Source: Maribacter dokdonensis DSW-8 (GTDB lineage: Bacteria; Bacteroidota; Bacteroidia; Flavobacteriales; Flavobacteriaceae). Taken from it: a stretch of DNA of 64,000 bases. The notes beneath the pieces were generated by a model. The model saw only the letters and a list, made by a program, of their open reading frames with translations, did no database searches and was not told the DNA's origin. The stretch spans positions 558,001 to 622,000 of the forward strand of contig NZ_LDPE01000002.1 of NCBI RefSeq assembly GCF_001447995.1, read 5' to 3'. Shown here in pieces: positions 7,969 to 16,904 of the stretch (positions are counted from its first letter, which is position 1; every line of letters begins with the position of its first letter). The translations under genes and the position numbers were made by a program.

Positions 7969-9886
7969 TCCACAGTTGCTCGTAGGGTTTTAAAGGTAAT
8001 TCGTTACGTATTAATTCTAATGTTTTTCCGGAAAGCAAATCAGTAGATTTTTTGCCCGTGTGAATACCTATAGAAAGTAGCCAGCCTACGTTTATCATCT
8101 CGGTGACCTCGTTAAAATTACTCAGTACCCAAATAGTTTCGTTTTTATTGGTACGTTCAAAAACGAATATATGTTCATTAGGGCAACCATGTACTTTAAG
8201 GTCGTTAGTGTCGGCAAATACGCTATGCTCTTTTCGTATGCGGATCATATCTTTTAATCCGTTATAAACTATAGAGGGGGCACTTTTTATATCTTTTTCA
8301 ATTTTAGAAACTACATCCCAATTTTGTATAGGTCTGTTAACCCACCTATTGTCATTTATATGCTCTTGGTTTTGCTCATAGCTATAATCATTTAAAGTGG
8401 CGATTTCATCACCAGCATAAATCATGGGTATTCCACCGTAGGTTAAAATTATGCCGTGCATCATTAAAATTTTAGCGATGGCATAGTCAATAATTTTATC
8501 ATTCTTTTGCTCAAGTGCGGTTTCTAAACCTAATAAGGATGCGGCACTTCCGGTTATTCTACCATCTCCATTTTTAGGGTTGTACATGAACATGAGCCCT
8601 TTTGCTGGCGACCAATCTAACTTTCCACAATAATAGTTAAGAATAAACTGTTTGTGTGCCGTAGGGTCATAACCCATAGCCCTTACAAAATCATCATCAT
8701 AGCCAAGACCAATATCATCATGACAGCGTATGTAATTGATCCAAGTGGCATCCTCTGGTTTTGTAGGAATATCAGAAACGCTTTTTACCAATAAAGAGGC
8801 TTTTTTGGTGGCTATTGAATTCCAAAGCAACGCCATTAAAGAGGCGTTGTAAGCAACTTCACATTCATTACCGGTTAATATGCCTTCCCCAAAATACTTT
8901 ATAATATTTCTAGGAGCTACAATAGCTTCCGCTAAAAGAATAACACCAGGTGCCACAACTTGTAAGCACATTCTAAAAAGGGAAATTAGGGTATGGGCTT
9001 CCGGTAAATTTTGTGACAGTGTACCTAGTTTTTTCCATAGAAAGGCAAGAGCATCAAAACGGATAACATCTACCCCCAAATTTGCAAGTCCAACTAAATT
9101 ACTGAGCATTTCAATGAACACTTCTGGGTTTCTATAATTTAAATCCCATTGGTAACTATTGAAACAGGTCATTACCCATTTTTCCATTTCAGGGCAATAG
9201 GTAAAATTACCAGGTGCAGATTGCGGAAAAATTTCGGGCATGGTTTTTTCAAACTCGTCAGGGATATGACGGTCAGGGTAGGTATAGTAATAGTTTTGAT
9301 AATGTAGATCACCTTCTTTTGCTTTTTGTGCCCACTCAAATTCATCTGAAGTATGGTTAACAACAAAATCAAGCATTAAGAACATATTGTTTTTACGTGC
9401 CTTTTTGGTGAAATCCAAAAAATCTGCCTTGGTACCATACTTACTATCAATATCATGATAGCTGTTTACGGCATAACCGCCGTCATTTTCACCATCTGGC
9501 CGGGTGGTAATAGGCATTAGATGTAGAAAATTAATTCCTAGATCATCAAAATAAGGCAGTTTATCTTTAAGTCCGTTAATGTCTTTGTTAAACCTATCAA
9601 CATACATTTGCATACCCACCATTTGTTCGCTTTGGTACCAATTACCAGAATTTAAACGGTCAATGTCTTGATTTTGCAGTTCTCTTGGTCGGTTTTTAAA
9701 GAGTGATTCTAAGGTGTTTAACAGCGTATTGAAAAATACTTTGTGTTCTTTCTCTTGGTATAAAGAGAAAAATTGGGTTTTAATAAGAGAAATGTTTGTA
9801 GCTAACCTCTGATCAAACAAAGATTGGGTACTTCTCTTCTTTTGGTCCCTAGAGGCCAACAATCTTAATAATTCCGCCTGGTTCAT
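7955..9886 (-). CDS. Amylosucrase-type GH13 glycoside hydrolase
   Basis: At 643 residues and without a signal peptide, this matches cytosolic amylosucrase / sucrose hydrolase (GH13 subfamily 4). The catalytic residues align with the Neisseria enzyme: nucleophile Asp278 (VIRFDALAFLWK), acid/base Glu320 (LLAEAIV), and transition-state Asp390 (RCHDDIGLGYDD), with DFVVNHTS at 173-180. The helical N-terminal domain typical of amylosucrase is also present (about 1-90). Such enzymes split sucrose, transferring glucose to an alpha-1,4-glucan or to water and releasing fructose. The upstream gene, one base away, encodes a fructokinase-like protein. Polymerising versus hydrolysing activity cannot be told from sequence. 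Confidence 0.88.
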   Translation of the reverse strand: MNQAELLRLLASRDQKKRSTQSLFDQRLATNISLIKTQFFSLYQEKEHKVFFNTLLNTLESLFKNRPRELQNQDIDRLNSGNWYQSEQMVGMQMYVDRFNKDINGLKDKLPYFDDLGINFLHLMPITTRPDGENDGGYAVNSYHDIDSKYGTKADFLDFTKKARKNNMFLMLDFVVNHTSDEFEWAQKAKEGDLHYQNYYYTYPDRHIPDEFEKTMPEIFPQSAPGNFTYCPEMEKWVMTCFNSYQWDLNYRNPEVFIEMLSNLVGLANLGVDVIRFDALAFLWKKLGTLSQNLPEAHTLISLFRMCLQVVAPGVILLAEAIVAPRNIIKYFGEGILTGNECEVAYNASLMALLWNSIATKKASLLVKSVSDIPTKPEDATWINYIRCHDDIGLGYDDDFVRAMGYDPTAHKQFILNYYCGKLDWSPAKGLMFMYNPKNGDGRITGSAASLLGLETALEQKNDKIIDYAIAKILMMHGIILTYGGIPMIYAGDEIATLNDYSYEQNQEHINDNRWVNRPIQNWDVVSKIEKDIKSAPSIVYNGLKDMIRIRKEHSVFADTNDLKVHGCPNEHIFVFERTNKNETIWVLSNFNEVTEMINVGWLLSIGIHTGKKSTDLLSGKTLELIRNELPLKPYEQLWIKNI

Positions 9887-9887
9887 A

Positions 9888-10832
9888 TTAAGAATCTAAT
9901 TGTTGTAAAGTAGGTAGGGATTCTATTGCGCCAAAGTTTTCTGTAGTGATGGCGCCGGCTTTATTAGCTCTGGCAACCATGTTGGTCAATAGGTTTTCGT
10001 TTGTAAGTAAGTCTTCAAAATTTGAGTATTGCGCAATTTGTTGAAGAAAGCAGCCAATGAAAGCGTCACCTGCGCCTGTAGTGTCTTTTGGGGAGACTTT
10101 TATACTAGGTATGGTCTTCTTGAATTTTTCGGTACTTAATAATGTACCTTCTCCACCAAGGGTAACAACTATAATTTTTGTTCCCATTTCATGAAAAATT
10201 TGGCAAGCATCTTCAAGGTCCTCTTTACCTGAAAGAAGTTGGGCTTCTTCAAGGCTAAATTTGCATAAATGAGATTTTTCAATAAAAGGATGGCATTTTC
10301 TAATAAATACGTCCTCTTTATTTTTCCAAAGGTCAACTCTATAATTAGGGTCAAAACTTATAATGGCATTTTTGGTAAGACCATCAAAAAGATATCTGCT
10401 ATAAGTTTCCTCTAACGGACCTCCCAATAAAGCTGTTGCAGCACCAAAGTGTATTATATTATTATCAAAATTTGATTTTAGTGAAGAATCATAGGTAAGC
10501 TCTTTATCTGCACCACGGCTAAACACAAAATCTCTTTCACCATCTTCGGCAATAGAAACAAAAGCTAGAGTAGTGAAGGTATCGCTTTTCTGTGCTAACG
10601 AAATATCTACTTTTTCATTTTCAAGAATACGCAATAGAAAAGACCCAAATGGATCATTGCCAACTGCACCAACGAAGAAGCTATCACCACCAAGCTTACT
10701 AATGGCACAAGCTACATTGGCAGGTGCACCACCTGCTTTTTTGGAAAATTCTTTTGCTTTTGATAAATCTTTGCCTTGGTTCTCGGCAACAAAATCAATC
10801 AGCAATTCACCAATACAAAAAACCTTTTTCAT
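9888..10832 (-). CDS. PfkB-family carbohydrate kinase, probable fructokinase
   Basis: The 314-residue protein has the PfkB ribokinase-fold signatures: GGAPANVACAISKLGG near 34-49 and TTGAGDAFIGCF (251-262) with catalytic Asp256. Closest resemblance is to bacterial fructokinases. It is the first gene of a leftward pair with the amylosucrase, whose reaction releases fructose; phosphorylation to fructose-6-phosphate is therefore the most economical inference. No sugar transporter or SusCD pair is adjacent. Confidence 0.88.
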   Translation of the reverse strand: MKKVFCIGELLIDFVAENQGKDLSKAKEFSKKAGGAPANVACAISKLGGDSFFVGAVGNDPFGSFLLRILENEKVDISLAQKSDTFTTLAFVSIAEDGERDFVFSRGADKELTYDSSLKSNFDNNIIHFGAATALLGGPLEETYSRYLFDGLTKNAIISFDPNYRVDLWKNKEDVFIRKCHPFIEKSHLCKFSLEEAQLLSGKEDLEDACQIFHEMGTKIIVVTLGGEGTLLSTEKFKKTIPSIKVSPKDTTGAGDAFIGCFLQQIAQYSNFEDLLTNENLLTNMVARANKAGAITTENFGAIESLPTLQQLDS

Positions 10833-10958
10833 AGTACAAAAAGAAAATTAGGAGGTCTAAGTTAAATAGAAATGGTCGCTTCAGCCTAAATAATCTTAAA
10901 TAAATATTAAATTATAGTTGTGTGCGGTTTATTTTTATGATTTATTACCCAAGGTATT

Positions 10959-10988
10959 TTGGGTCTGTTGCCTAATTGCATATCTTGA
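10959..10988 (+). promoter_or_regulatory. Putative promoter of the SPFH operon with overlapping inverted repeat
   Basis: TTG at 10959-10961 is followed after 19 bases by TATCTTGA, one or two mismatches from TAnnTTTG. An inverted repeat ACCCAA-ggtatt-TTGGGT (10947-10964) covers the -33 element and could be an operator. The location 30 bases before the chosen start is suitable. Confidence 0.35.
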
Positions 10989-11017
10989 ATTGCACATTTT
11001 TAAAACACAAACCGACT

Positions 11018-12154
11018 ATGAGCATATTTGATGAAATTAAGAAAAAACTAAGTCATGAATTTATTGACATAGTAGAATGGTTAGATACTAGCAATGATAC
11101 CATTGTACATAGATTTGAGCGTTATCAAAACGAAATTAAGAATAACGCAAAACTGATCGTAAGGGAAGGGCAAACCGCAGTTTTTATAAATGAAGGGCAG
11201 TTGGCAGATGTTTTTAAACCTGGTACGTACACACTAAACACCCAAAACCTACCTATTCTTACAACGTTAAAAGGATGGAAATACGGATTTGATAGTCCGT
11301 TCAAGGCAGAGGTATATTTCGTAAATACCCGTTTGTTTACAGATGAGAAATGGGGAACTAAAAATCCGTTCATGCTTAGTGATGACCGGTTTGGTCTGGT
11401 AGAAATACGTGCTTTTGGCACTTATAGTTTTAGAATAAGTGATCCAGGTAAGTTTGTAGTAGATGTAGTGGGTACCGATGGTAATTTTACCAATTATGAA
11501 GTAAACGAACATTTAAAAAGTTTAATTGTAACCCGATTTACAGATACTGTTGGTGAAGCCAATTTACCTATAGAGTTATATGCGGCCAATACCAGTGAAC
11601 TCTCTGAAACTTGCCAAGAGGTTATGCAACCTGAGTTCAATAGGGTAGGTATAGAATTAGAGCGATTCTACATTGAGAATGTGTCTATGCCAGAAGAACT
11701 TAAAAAGGAAATTTTTGAGTACAGCCGTTTAGATAAATTGGACATGGGTAAACTGGCACAGTTCAAAGCGGCCAAGGCTATGGAGCTGGCAGCAAAGAAC
11801 GAAGGCGGTACTGCAGGTGCTGGCATGGGCATGGGCATGGGTTTTGTGCTGGCTCAGCAAATGGGTGGTCTAATGGGGCAACCGGCAACACAGCCAATTG
11901 GTGGTCAAGCAGTACAACAACCACAGGCGCCACCACCAATACCAGCACAGGTTAGTTATTTCTATGCCGTAAACGGTCAGCAGCTGGGCCCTGTTTCTTT
12001 TGAGAAATTAAAGGAGCTCTTTGCAAGTAGAACCATTAATAGAGACTCCTTAATTTGGAAACAAGGAATGGAAAATTGGGCGGCACTTAAAGAAATTGAG
12101 GAGTTAAAATCTTTCTTGGGTGGTAATACACCACCACCTTTACCAACGGTCTAA
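11018..12154 (+). CDS. SPFH-domain protein with C-terminal GYF_2 domain (YdjI-like)
   Basis: The chosen ATG gives 378 residues starting MSIFDEIKKKL, the usual start of the 'virion core protein'/YdjI branch of SPFH proteins; an upstream in-frame start adds 14 poorly conserved residues. Residues about 30-245 form the SPFH domain, about 263-311 a Gly/Met/Pro/Gln-rich linker, and about 313-369 a GYF_2 domain (YAVNGQQLGPVSFEKLKELF, then WKQGMENWAAL). There is no transmembrane segment, so membrane contact would be through partners. The zinc-ribbon membrane protein follows after 56 bases. In Bacillus the YdjI homologue is recruited to membranes by YdjG/YdjH; applying this here is inference. Confidence 0.85.
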   Translation: MSIFDEIKKKLSHEFIDIVEWLDTSNDTIVHRFERYQNEIKNNAKLIVREGQTAVFINEGQLADVFKPGTYTLNTQNLPILTTLKGWKYGFDSPFKAEVYFVNTRLFTDEKWGTKNPFMLSDDRFGLVEIRAFGTYSFRISDPGKFVVDVVGTDGNFTNYEVNEHLKSLIVTRFTDTVGEANLPIELYAANTSELSETCQEVMQPEFNRVGIELERFYIENVSMPEELKKEIFEYSRLDKLDMGKLAQFKAAKAMELAAKNEGGTAGAGMGMGMGFVLAQQMGGLMGQPATQPIGGQAVQQPQAPPPIPAQVSYFYAVNGQQLGPVSFEKLKELFASRTINRDSLIWKQGMENWAALKEIEELKSFLGGNTPPPLPTV

Positions 12155-12210
12155 AAAATGTAAAAAAATTACTGGACAATCTTTCTTTTTTTAGATAAGG
12201 TATACTCTCT

Positions 12211-13293
12211 ATGGACGATATTCAACAATCGGAATATAAAAAAGCGTGCGCCAATTGTGGGGCAGAACTTAAATTTAAGCCAGGTTCCCATCAACTTACC
12301 TGCGAATATTGTGGTTATGAAGAATTTATTGAACAATCTAAGAGCAGTTTTGAAGAACTAGAACTAGAGCACTACTTAAAAATTGTTGGTGAAAATGCAT
12401 ATACGGACACCATTGAGTTATTGCATTGTAAAAATTGTGGGGCAAACCAGCATGTAGAGGAAAACTATAAATCATTAAATTGTGTGTACTGTAGTGAACC
12501 TTTAATACGGGAAGACGTTGAAAAAGAAGGTTGGATCTTGCCCGGTGCCTTGGTGCCGTTTGAATTGGATGCAAAGAAGGCACAATCTATTTTTAAATCT
12601 TGGGTAGGCAAAATTTGGTTTGCACCGGATAATTTGAAAAAAGCAGCATTAGATCCAGAAGGTTTGCATGGTCTTTATATTCCTTACTGGACTTTTGATG
12701 CCAGTCTTTTTGCGTCTTATCAAGGGCAAAGAGGAGATTATTATTACGAAAATCAGACCTATAATAGTGATAAGGGCAAAAGAACTAGAAGGGTTCGTAA
12801 AACAAGATGGACGTATGCTTCTGGTAAAGTAGATGGGTTTGTTGATGACATCTTGATCAGTGCATCGGAAAAAAAGAGAAAAGAAATACCGTCAAAGGTT
12901 GCTTTTTGGAACCTAAAGGATTTAGTGGTATTCAACTCCAAATATTTATCGGGGTTTGTAACAGAGAAATATACCGTTTCATTAAAAGAAGGTCATCATA
13001 AGTCTTTTCAAGAAGCCAAAAATATAGCCTATAACTGGATCAGAAGAGACATTGGTGGCGATACCCAACGAGTGGCAAATGCCGACATTAAATTATCTAA
13101 CGAGAAATTTAAACATATTCTGCTTCCTGTTTATATAAGCTCCTACAGATATGAGGGAAAGGAATATAACTTTTATATAAATGGACAAACCGGGGTGCTT
13201 AGCGGAAATAGGCCATATTCATTCTGGAAAATCTTCTTTTTAGTACTTTTTATACTTGTCATAATCACCATAATTGCGATTTTTGCTAAATGA
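12211..13293 (+). CDS. Double zinc-ribbon membrane protein (YdjG-like)
   Basis: The 360-residue protein carries two zinc ribbons, Cys13/16/31/34 and Cys73/76/91/94, then a beta-rich domain of about 230 residues with the phrase GLHGLYIPYWTFDA, and one C-terminal transmembrane helix (about 335-357). This layout is that of the YdjG-like group often mislabelled as a helicase or polymerase zinc-ribbon protein; no helicase motif is present. It overlaps the next gene by ATGA and follows the SPFH gene, so a membrane complex with that protein is likely. Confidence 0.8.
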   Translation: MDDIQQSEYKKACANCGAELKFKPGSHQLTCEYCGYEEFIEQSKSSFEELELEHYLKIVGENAYTDTIELLHCKNCGANQHVEENYKSLNCVYCSEPLIREDVEKEGWILPGALVPFELDAKKAQSIFKSWVGKIWFAPDNLKKAALDPEGLHGLYIPYWTFDASLFASYQGQRGDYYYENQTYNSDKGKRTRRVRKTRWTYASGKVDGFVDDILISASEKKRKEIPSKVAFWNLKDLVVFNSKYLSGFVTEKYTVSLKEGHHKSFQEAKNIAYNWIRRDIGGDTQRVANADIKLSNEKFKHILLPVYISSYRYEGKEYNFYINGQTGVLSGNRPYSFWKIFFLVLFILVIITIIAIFAK

Positions 13294-14024
13294 ATATAAA
13301 TAGAACACTGGTTGTAGGTGACATTCATTCGGGCTTACAAGCGTTAAAACAAGTGCTTAGTAAAGCAGCTGTAACAGAACACGATACTATAATATTTTTA
13401 GGGGATTATATAGATGGATGGAGTGAAGCGGTAGAAACTATTGATTACCTTCTAGAATTAAAGAAAAAATACAATTGCATATACCTAAGGGGCAATCATG
13501 ATGAACTTTGCTATGAATGGTTGACAGGTAAAGCGGATAACCCAACTTGGTTTATGCATGGTGGTGAAGCTACTTCCAATTCTTACGCCAATATTTCTAG
13601 CAAGGATAAAGAGATTCATCTCAATTTTTATGAAAGTCTAGAGAATTATCACTTAGATACCGAAAATAGGTTGTTTTTACATGCAGGATTTACTAACTTA
13701 AAAGGAATTGAGCATGAATATTTTACAAAAACGTTTTACTGGGACCGTACCTTATGGGAGCTAGCTCTTTCTCTGAACAAAAATTTAGAAGAAGATCATA
13801 TACATTACCCAAAACGACTAAAGAATTATTCTGAGATCTATATTGGTCATACACCAGTAACAAGAATTGGTAAAACTACACCGCAAAAAGCGGCCAATGT
13901 TTGGAATATTGACACAGGTGCAGCTTTCAAAGGACCTTTGACCATTTTCAATGCAGATTCAAAAGAATACTGGCAAAGCGATCCCGTACATACGTTTTAC
14001 CCTAATGAAAAGGGTAGAAACTAA
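13290..14024 (+). CDS. Calcineurin-like metallophosphoesterase (PPP-type Ser/Thr phosphatase-like)
   Basis: The 244-residue protein has the complete two-metal signature: GDIH (10-13), GDYID (38-42) and GNHD (68-71), with later His in HAGF and GHTP. This matches the bacterial PPP/ApaH-like phosphatase family acting on phosphoproteins or dinucleotides. Its start overlaps the zinc-ribbon gene by four bases, so translational coupling suggests a shared function. The substrate is unknown. Confidence 0.88.
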   Translation: MNINRTLVVGDIHSGLQALKQVLSKAAVTEHDTIIFLGDYIDGWSEAVETIDYLLELKKKYNCIYLRGNHDELCYEWLTGKADNPTWFMHGGEATSNSYANISSKDKEIHLNFYESLENYHLDTENRLFLHAGFTNLKGIEHEYFTKTFYWDRTLWELALSLNKNLEEDHIHYPKRLKNYSEIYIGHTPVTRIGKTTPQKAANVWNIDTGAAFKGPLTIFNADSKEYWQSDPVHTFYPNEKGRN

Positions 14025-14087
14025 GAAAACAGTTAACTTTACTAAAAATGGATTGTTTAAATGACGATCTTTGATAAAAAATAAACT

Positions 14088-15086
14088 ATGTCTACTAAAA
14101 ATATAAGATTAGAAGTGATGCAGGCTTTAGAGCCTCAGGTAGAAGGATTTATGGATTCTTTCCTTATTAAACCAGAGGATATATGGCAGCCTACGGATTT
14201 TTTACCAAATTCTGAAAAAGATACATTTTTACAAGAAGTAAAAGATATTAGAGAAGAGTCTAAAGAACTTGGTTATGATTTTTGGGTAACCATGGTAGCG
14301 GATACGATAACTGAAGAAGCTTTGCCAACCTATGAATCTTGGTTGATGGATGTAGTAGGTATAGACCAACATGGTGATCATAAGACCAATGGTTGGGCAA
14401 AATGGGTAAGAGCTTGGACAGCAGAAGAGAATAGACATGGCGATGTGTTGAACAAGTATCTATATTTATCCGGTAGGGTAAATATGAGAGAAATAGAGTT
14501 GACCACCCAACATTTAATTTCAGACGGTTTTGATATTGGTACGGATCGTGACCCTTATAAGAACTTTGTATATACCTCTTTTCAAGAATTGGCTACCAAT
14601 ATTTCACACAAGCGTGTTGGGCAAATGGCTAAGAAGAAAGGAAATACCCTGTTAGGTAAAATGTGTACAATTATTGCAGGTGATGAAATGAGACACCACT
14701 TGGCATATAGAGAATTCGTTAAGACTATTTTTGGCGAAGATCCATCTGGTATGATGATTGCCTTCGCAGATATGATGAAGAAGAAGATTGTAATGCCTGC
14801 TCATTTTTTAAGGGAGTCCGGTGGTACAATTGGATCGGCATTTGAGAATTTTTCAAATTGCGCACAACGTTTAGGTGTATATACAGCACAGGATTATGTA
14901 GATATATTAAGCAAATTAAATGCTTATTGGCAGTTAGATTCTGTACGTTCTTTAAATGAGGAAGCAGAAAAGGCTCGTGATTATTTAATTAAATTACCGG
15001 CAAGGTTAGAGCGAATTGCGGAAAGAATGAAATTTCCAGAAGATCAATATCACTTTAAGTGGGTAGAAGCTAATGGAGCATTATAA
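14088..15086 (+). CDS. Acyl-ACP desaturase (soluble di-iron)
   Basis: The 332-residue protein shows the di-iron carboxylate ligands of stearoyl-ACP desaturases: Glu77-containing TEEALPTYES, EENRH (113-117), QEL with Glu167, and DEMRHH (199-204). The enzyme introduces a double bond in acyl-ACP chains in an oxygen-dependent reaction and thus sets membrane fluidity. It follows the phosphatase after 63 bases and may share its transcript, though GATCTTTG about 20 bases upstream could be its own -7 box. A strong terminator follows. Confidence 0.93.
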   Translation: MSTKNIRLEVMQALEPQVEGFMDSFLIKPEDIWQPTDFLPNSEKDTFLQEVKDIREESKELGYDFWVTMVADTITEEALPTYESWLMDVVGIDQHGDHKTNGWAKWVRAWTAEENRHGDVLNKYLYLSGRVNMREIELTTQHLISDGFDIGTDRDPYKNFVYTSFQELATNISHKRVGQMAKKKGNTLLGKMCTIIAGDEMRHHLAYREFVKTIFGEDPSGMMIAFADMMKKKIVMPAHFLRESGGTIGSAFENFSNCAQRLGVYTAQDYVDILSKLNAYWQLDSVRSLNEEAEKARDYLIKLPARLERIAERMKFPEDQYHFKWVEANGAL

Positions 15087-15090
15087 AATA

Positions 15091-15122
15091 AAAAATCCCG
15101 ATAATTCATTATCGGGATTTTT
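15091..15122. terminator. Bidirectional intrinsic terminator
   Basis: A perfect 14-bp stem (15091-15104 with 15109-15122) encloses a TTCA loop; A and T runs flank it on both strands. It lies between the convergent desaturase and HhH-protein genes and can serve both. Confidence 0.9.
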
Positions 15123-15138
15123 TTTGCTAAACGGTGAT

Positions 15139-15780
15139 TTATAGTTTACCGTGTTTATGCTCATCTTGCCATTTAACAAGTTCTGTCCATTTACCTTCAT
15201 AACACATTTTAGCTTGCATTGGCCAAGATGCCGGGTCGTGTATCTTATACCGTGTTCCACCTGTATCCAATATTTTCTGACAATCTTCAAGACTGGCTTC
15301 AGAAAGTGCTTTCCAGGTTTTAATACCATGGTCTTTGAACATACCTTCAATTTTTGGACCAATACCTTCTACAAGTTTTAAATCGTCTTGTTTAACGGTT
15401 TTGCCAAAAGCAGCTTTTGCAGCGGCGCCATCAAAAGCTAAGGCGCTACTTGTAGCGGCACCGGCGGCAAATGATGCTGCTGTAGCAGAAGCACCAAGAT
15501 TTGTGCTTGTCGTTGGCGGTACGGCTTTGCTAGCGGCAATTACCTTTTGGTTACAGGCATCTAAATCGGCTTTTAATTTAGTGTTGCTAGCCTTTAAGTT
15601 GTTCAATTCTGCCAATTGGGCGTTTAACTTTGTATTATTGGCTTTAAGACTGTTTATTTCAGCAGAGTTGTCAATTACTTTGGTAGAACCTTTACCGAGT
15701 AGATAACCTAAAATACCGCAGATAAGACCTACTAACAATGGAATTATCCAGCACCAAATACTCATATTTTCAAAATTCAT
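15139..15780 (-). CDS. Membrane-anchored coiled-coil protein with helix-hairpin-helix domain
   Basis: The 213-residue protein has one N-terminal transmembrane helix (about 10-29), a coiled coil with repeated LKANNTKL/LKASNTKL heptads (about 38-80), an Ala/Thr-rich linker, and a C-terminal helix-hairpin-helix (LVEGIGPKIEGMFKDHGI, about 136-154) with a conserved tail. The C-terminal part resembles domains annotated as predicted 5' nuclease-like HhH in Bacteroidota. No nuclease catalytic residues are apparent. It lies 32 bases after the OmpA-like gene in the same direction. A second in-frame ATG, five residues in, is an equally plausible start. Confidence 0.75.
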   Translation of the reverse strand: MNFENMSIWCWIIPLLVGLICGILGYLLGKGSTKVIDNSAEINSLKANNTKLNAQLAELNNLKASNTKLKADLDACNQKVIAASKAVPPTTSTNLGASATAASFAAGAATSSALAFDGAAAKAAFGKTVKQDDLKLVEGIGPKIEGMFKDHGIKTWKALSEASLEDCQKILDTGGTRYKIHDPASWPMQAKMCYEGKWTELVKWQDEHKHGKL

Positions 15781-15812
15781 GATTTTACTTATTTATAGGA
15801 TTAGTGTATGTT

Positions 15813-16721
15813 TTAATTTAATGTAATAACTGTTCTTCTATTTTTTTCTCTGCCTTCTTCGGTAGTATTTGTTGCAATAGGTTGGGTCTGCCCTTTGGAT
15901 GTAGCAATGATTTTACTTTCAGCTATACCGTTTTGCATTAGATAGTTTTTGGCGAATTCTGCCCTGTCTTGCCCTAGCCTCATGTTAGTACTTGCTTGTC
16001 CAGTAGCATCGGTATGGCCTACAACACTTACTGTTGCATCTTCAACTTTATCTATATATCTAGAAATATCTGCAACCTTTTGGCGCTGCTCGGCATCTAG
16101 GTAAATAGAAGCTTCTGCAGTATTAAAGTAAAGTATTAACGGGTCGGCCTTAATTTTCTCATAAAGGGCATTAAGGTCATCCTTTTCATTAACAGATCGC
16201 TCTTCAATATCAAAAGAAGCCGCACCCCAATAGGTATTTTCTTTAGGTACCATGTCATCCATTAGTTTGCCCAAAGTATTTATTTGTGCAGTAGAAATAC
16301 CTTTAGATGCTAAATCATTTTTTATGGCATTGGCTCTTGCTAAACCTAAATTAGGAAACGCTGAGTTGTTCTCTTCTTCACTTGTGTAATAACCGGTGAC
16401 ATTGACTACGTTGCCATCATTTGCTTCTAAATAGCTCTTAAGACCATTAATGCCTTTTGTAAGGTTGGCGCTTAAAGGCATTAAAATAGCATTGGAAGAG
16501 ACATTAAAATTGTAGTTGTCATTGGTATTATAGGCAAATCCGTTTGCATCAATGGCAAAAGGGTAAGATGTTGCCGAGGGTTCTTTTACGATTACTTTTT
16601 CTTTAGCGGGTTCTTCATGCGTACTTGTTGCATTACATTCGCTACAACAAGTGATAAAGAAATAAGTACCTATTAGAATGGTAATCAACATACCTAATAA
16701 ATACGTTATTGTTTTTGTCAT
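15813..16721 (-). CDS. OmpA-family protein with two OmpA-like modules
   Basis: The 302-residue protein begins with a hydrophobic helix (about 6-22) that is followed by a Cys-rich patch, and ends with a clear OmpA C-terminal peptidoglycan-binding domain (about 195-300; GHTDATGQ, LGQDRAEFAKNYL, REKNRRT). Residues about 75-165 look like a second, degenerate OmpA module (VTGYYTSEEE, LGLARANAIKNDLASKGI). It is probably anchored in the cell envelope. It is the first gene of a leftward pair with the HhH protein. Confidence 0.85.
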   Translation of the reverse strand: MTKTITYLLGMLITILIGTYFFITCCSECNATSTHEEPAKEKVIVKEPSATSYPFAIDANGFAYNTNDNYNFNVSSNAILMPLSANLTKGINGLKSYLEANDGNVVNVTGYYTSEEENNSAFPNLGLARANAIKNDLASKGISTAQINTLGKLMDDMVPKENTYWGAASFDIEERSVNEKDDLNALYEKIKADPLILYFNTAEASIYLDAEQRQKVADISRYIDKVEDATVSVVGHTDATGQASTNMRLGQDRAEFAKNYLMQNGIAESKIIATSKGQTQPIATNTTEEGREKNRRTVITLN

Positions 16722-16904
16722 TATTAATACTGTTTAGTGTTTAGCCCACAATTTATTAAAAAAATCTTAAAAATGTTAAATCATTTGAGCCTAATTGCCT
16801 TACAGTCAATCATTATAGTAATAACAGTTATGTAGCGTATAGTACCAAGTATACGATCAGTTGGTGAGATTGTAAAAAAAGTTAATCATGCAACAACTAT
16901 TAAT

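Noticed and set aside
15335..15706. 123-residue plus-strand frame opposite the HhH protein
   Set aside because: Composition is the complement of the Ala-rich linker and coiled coil; no independent signals.
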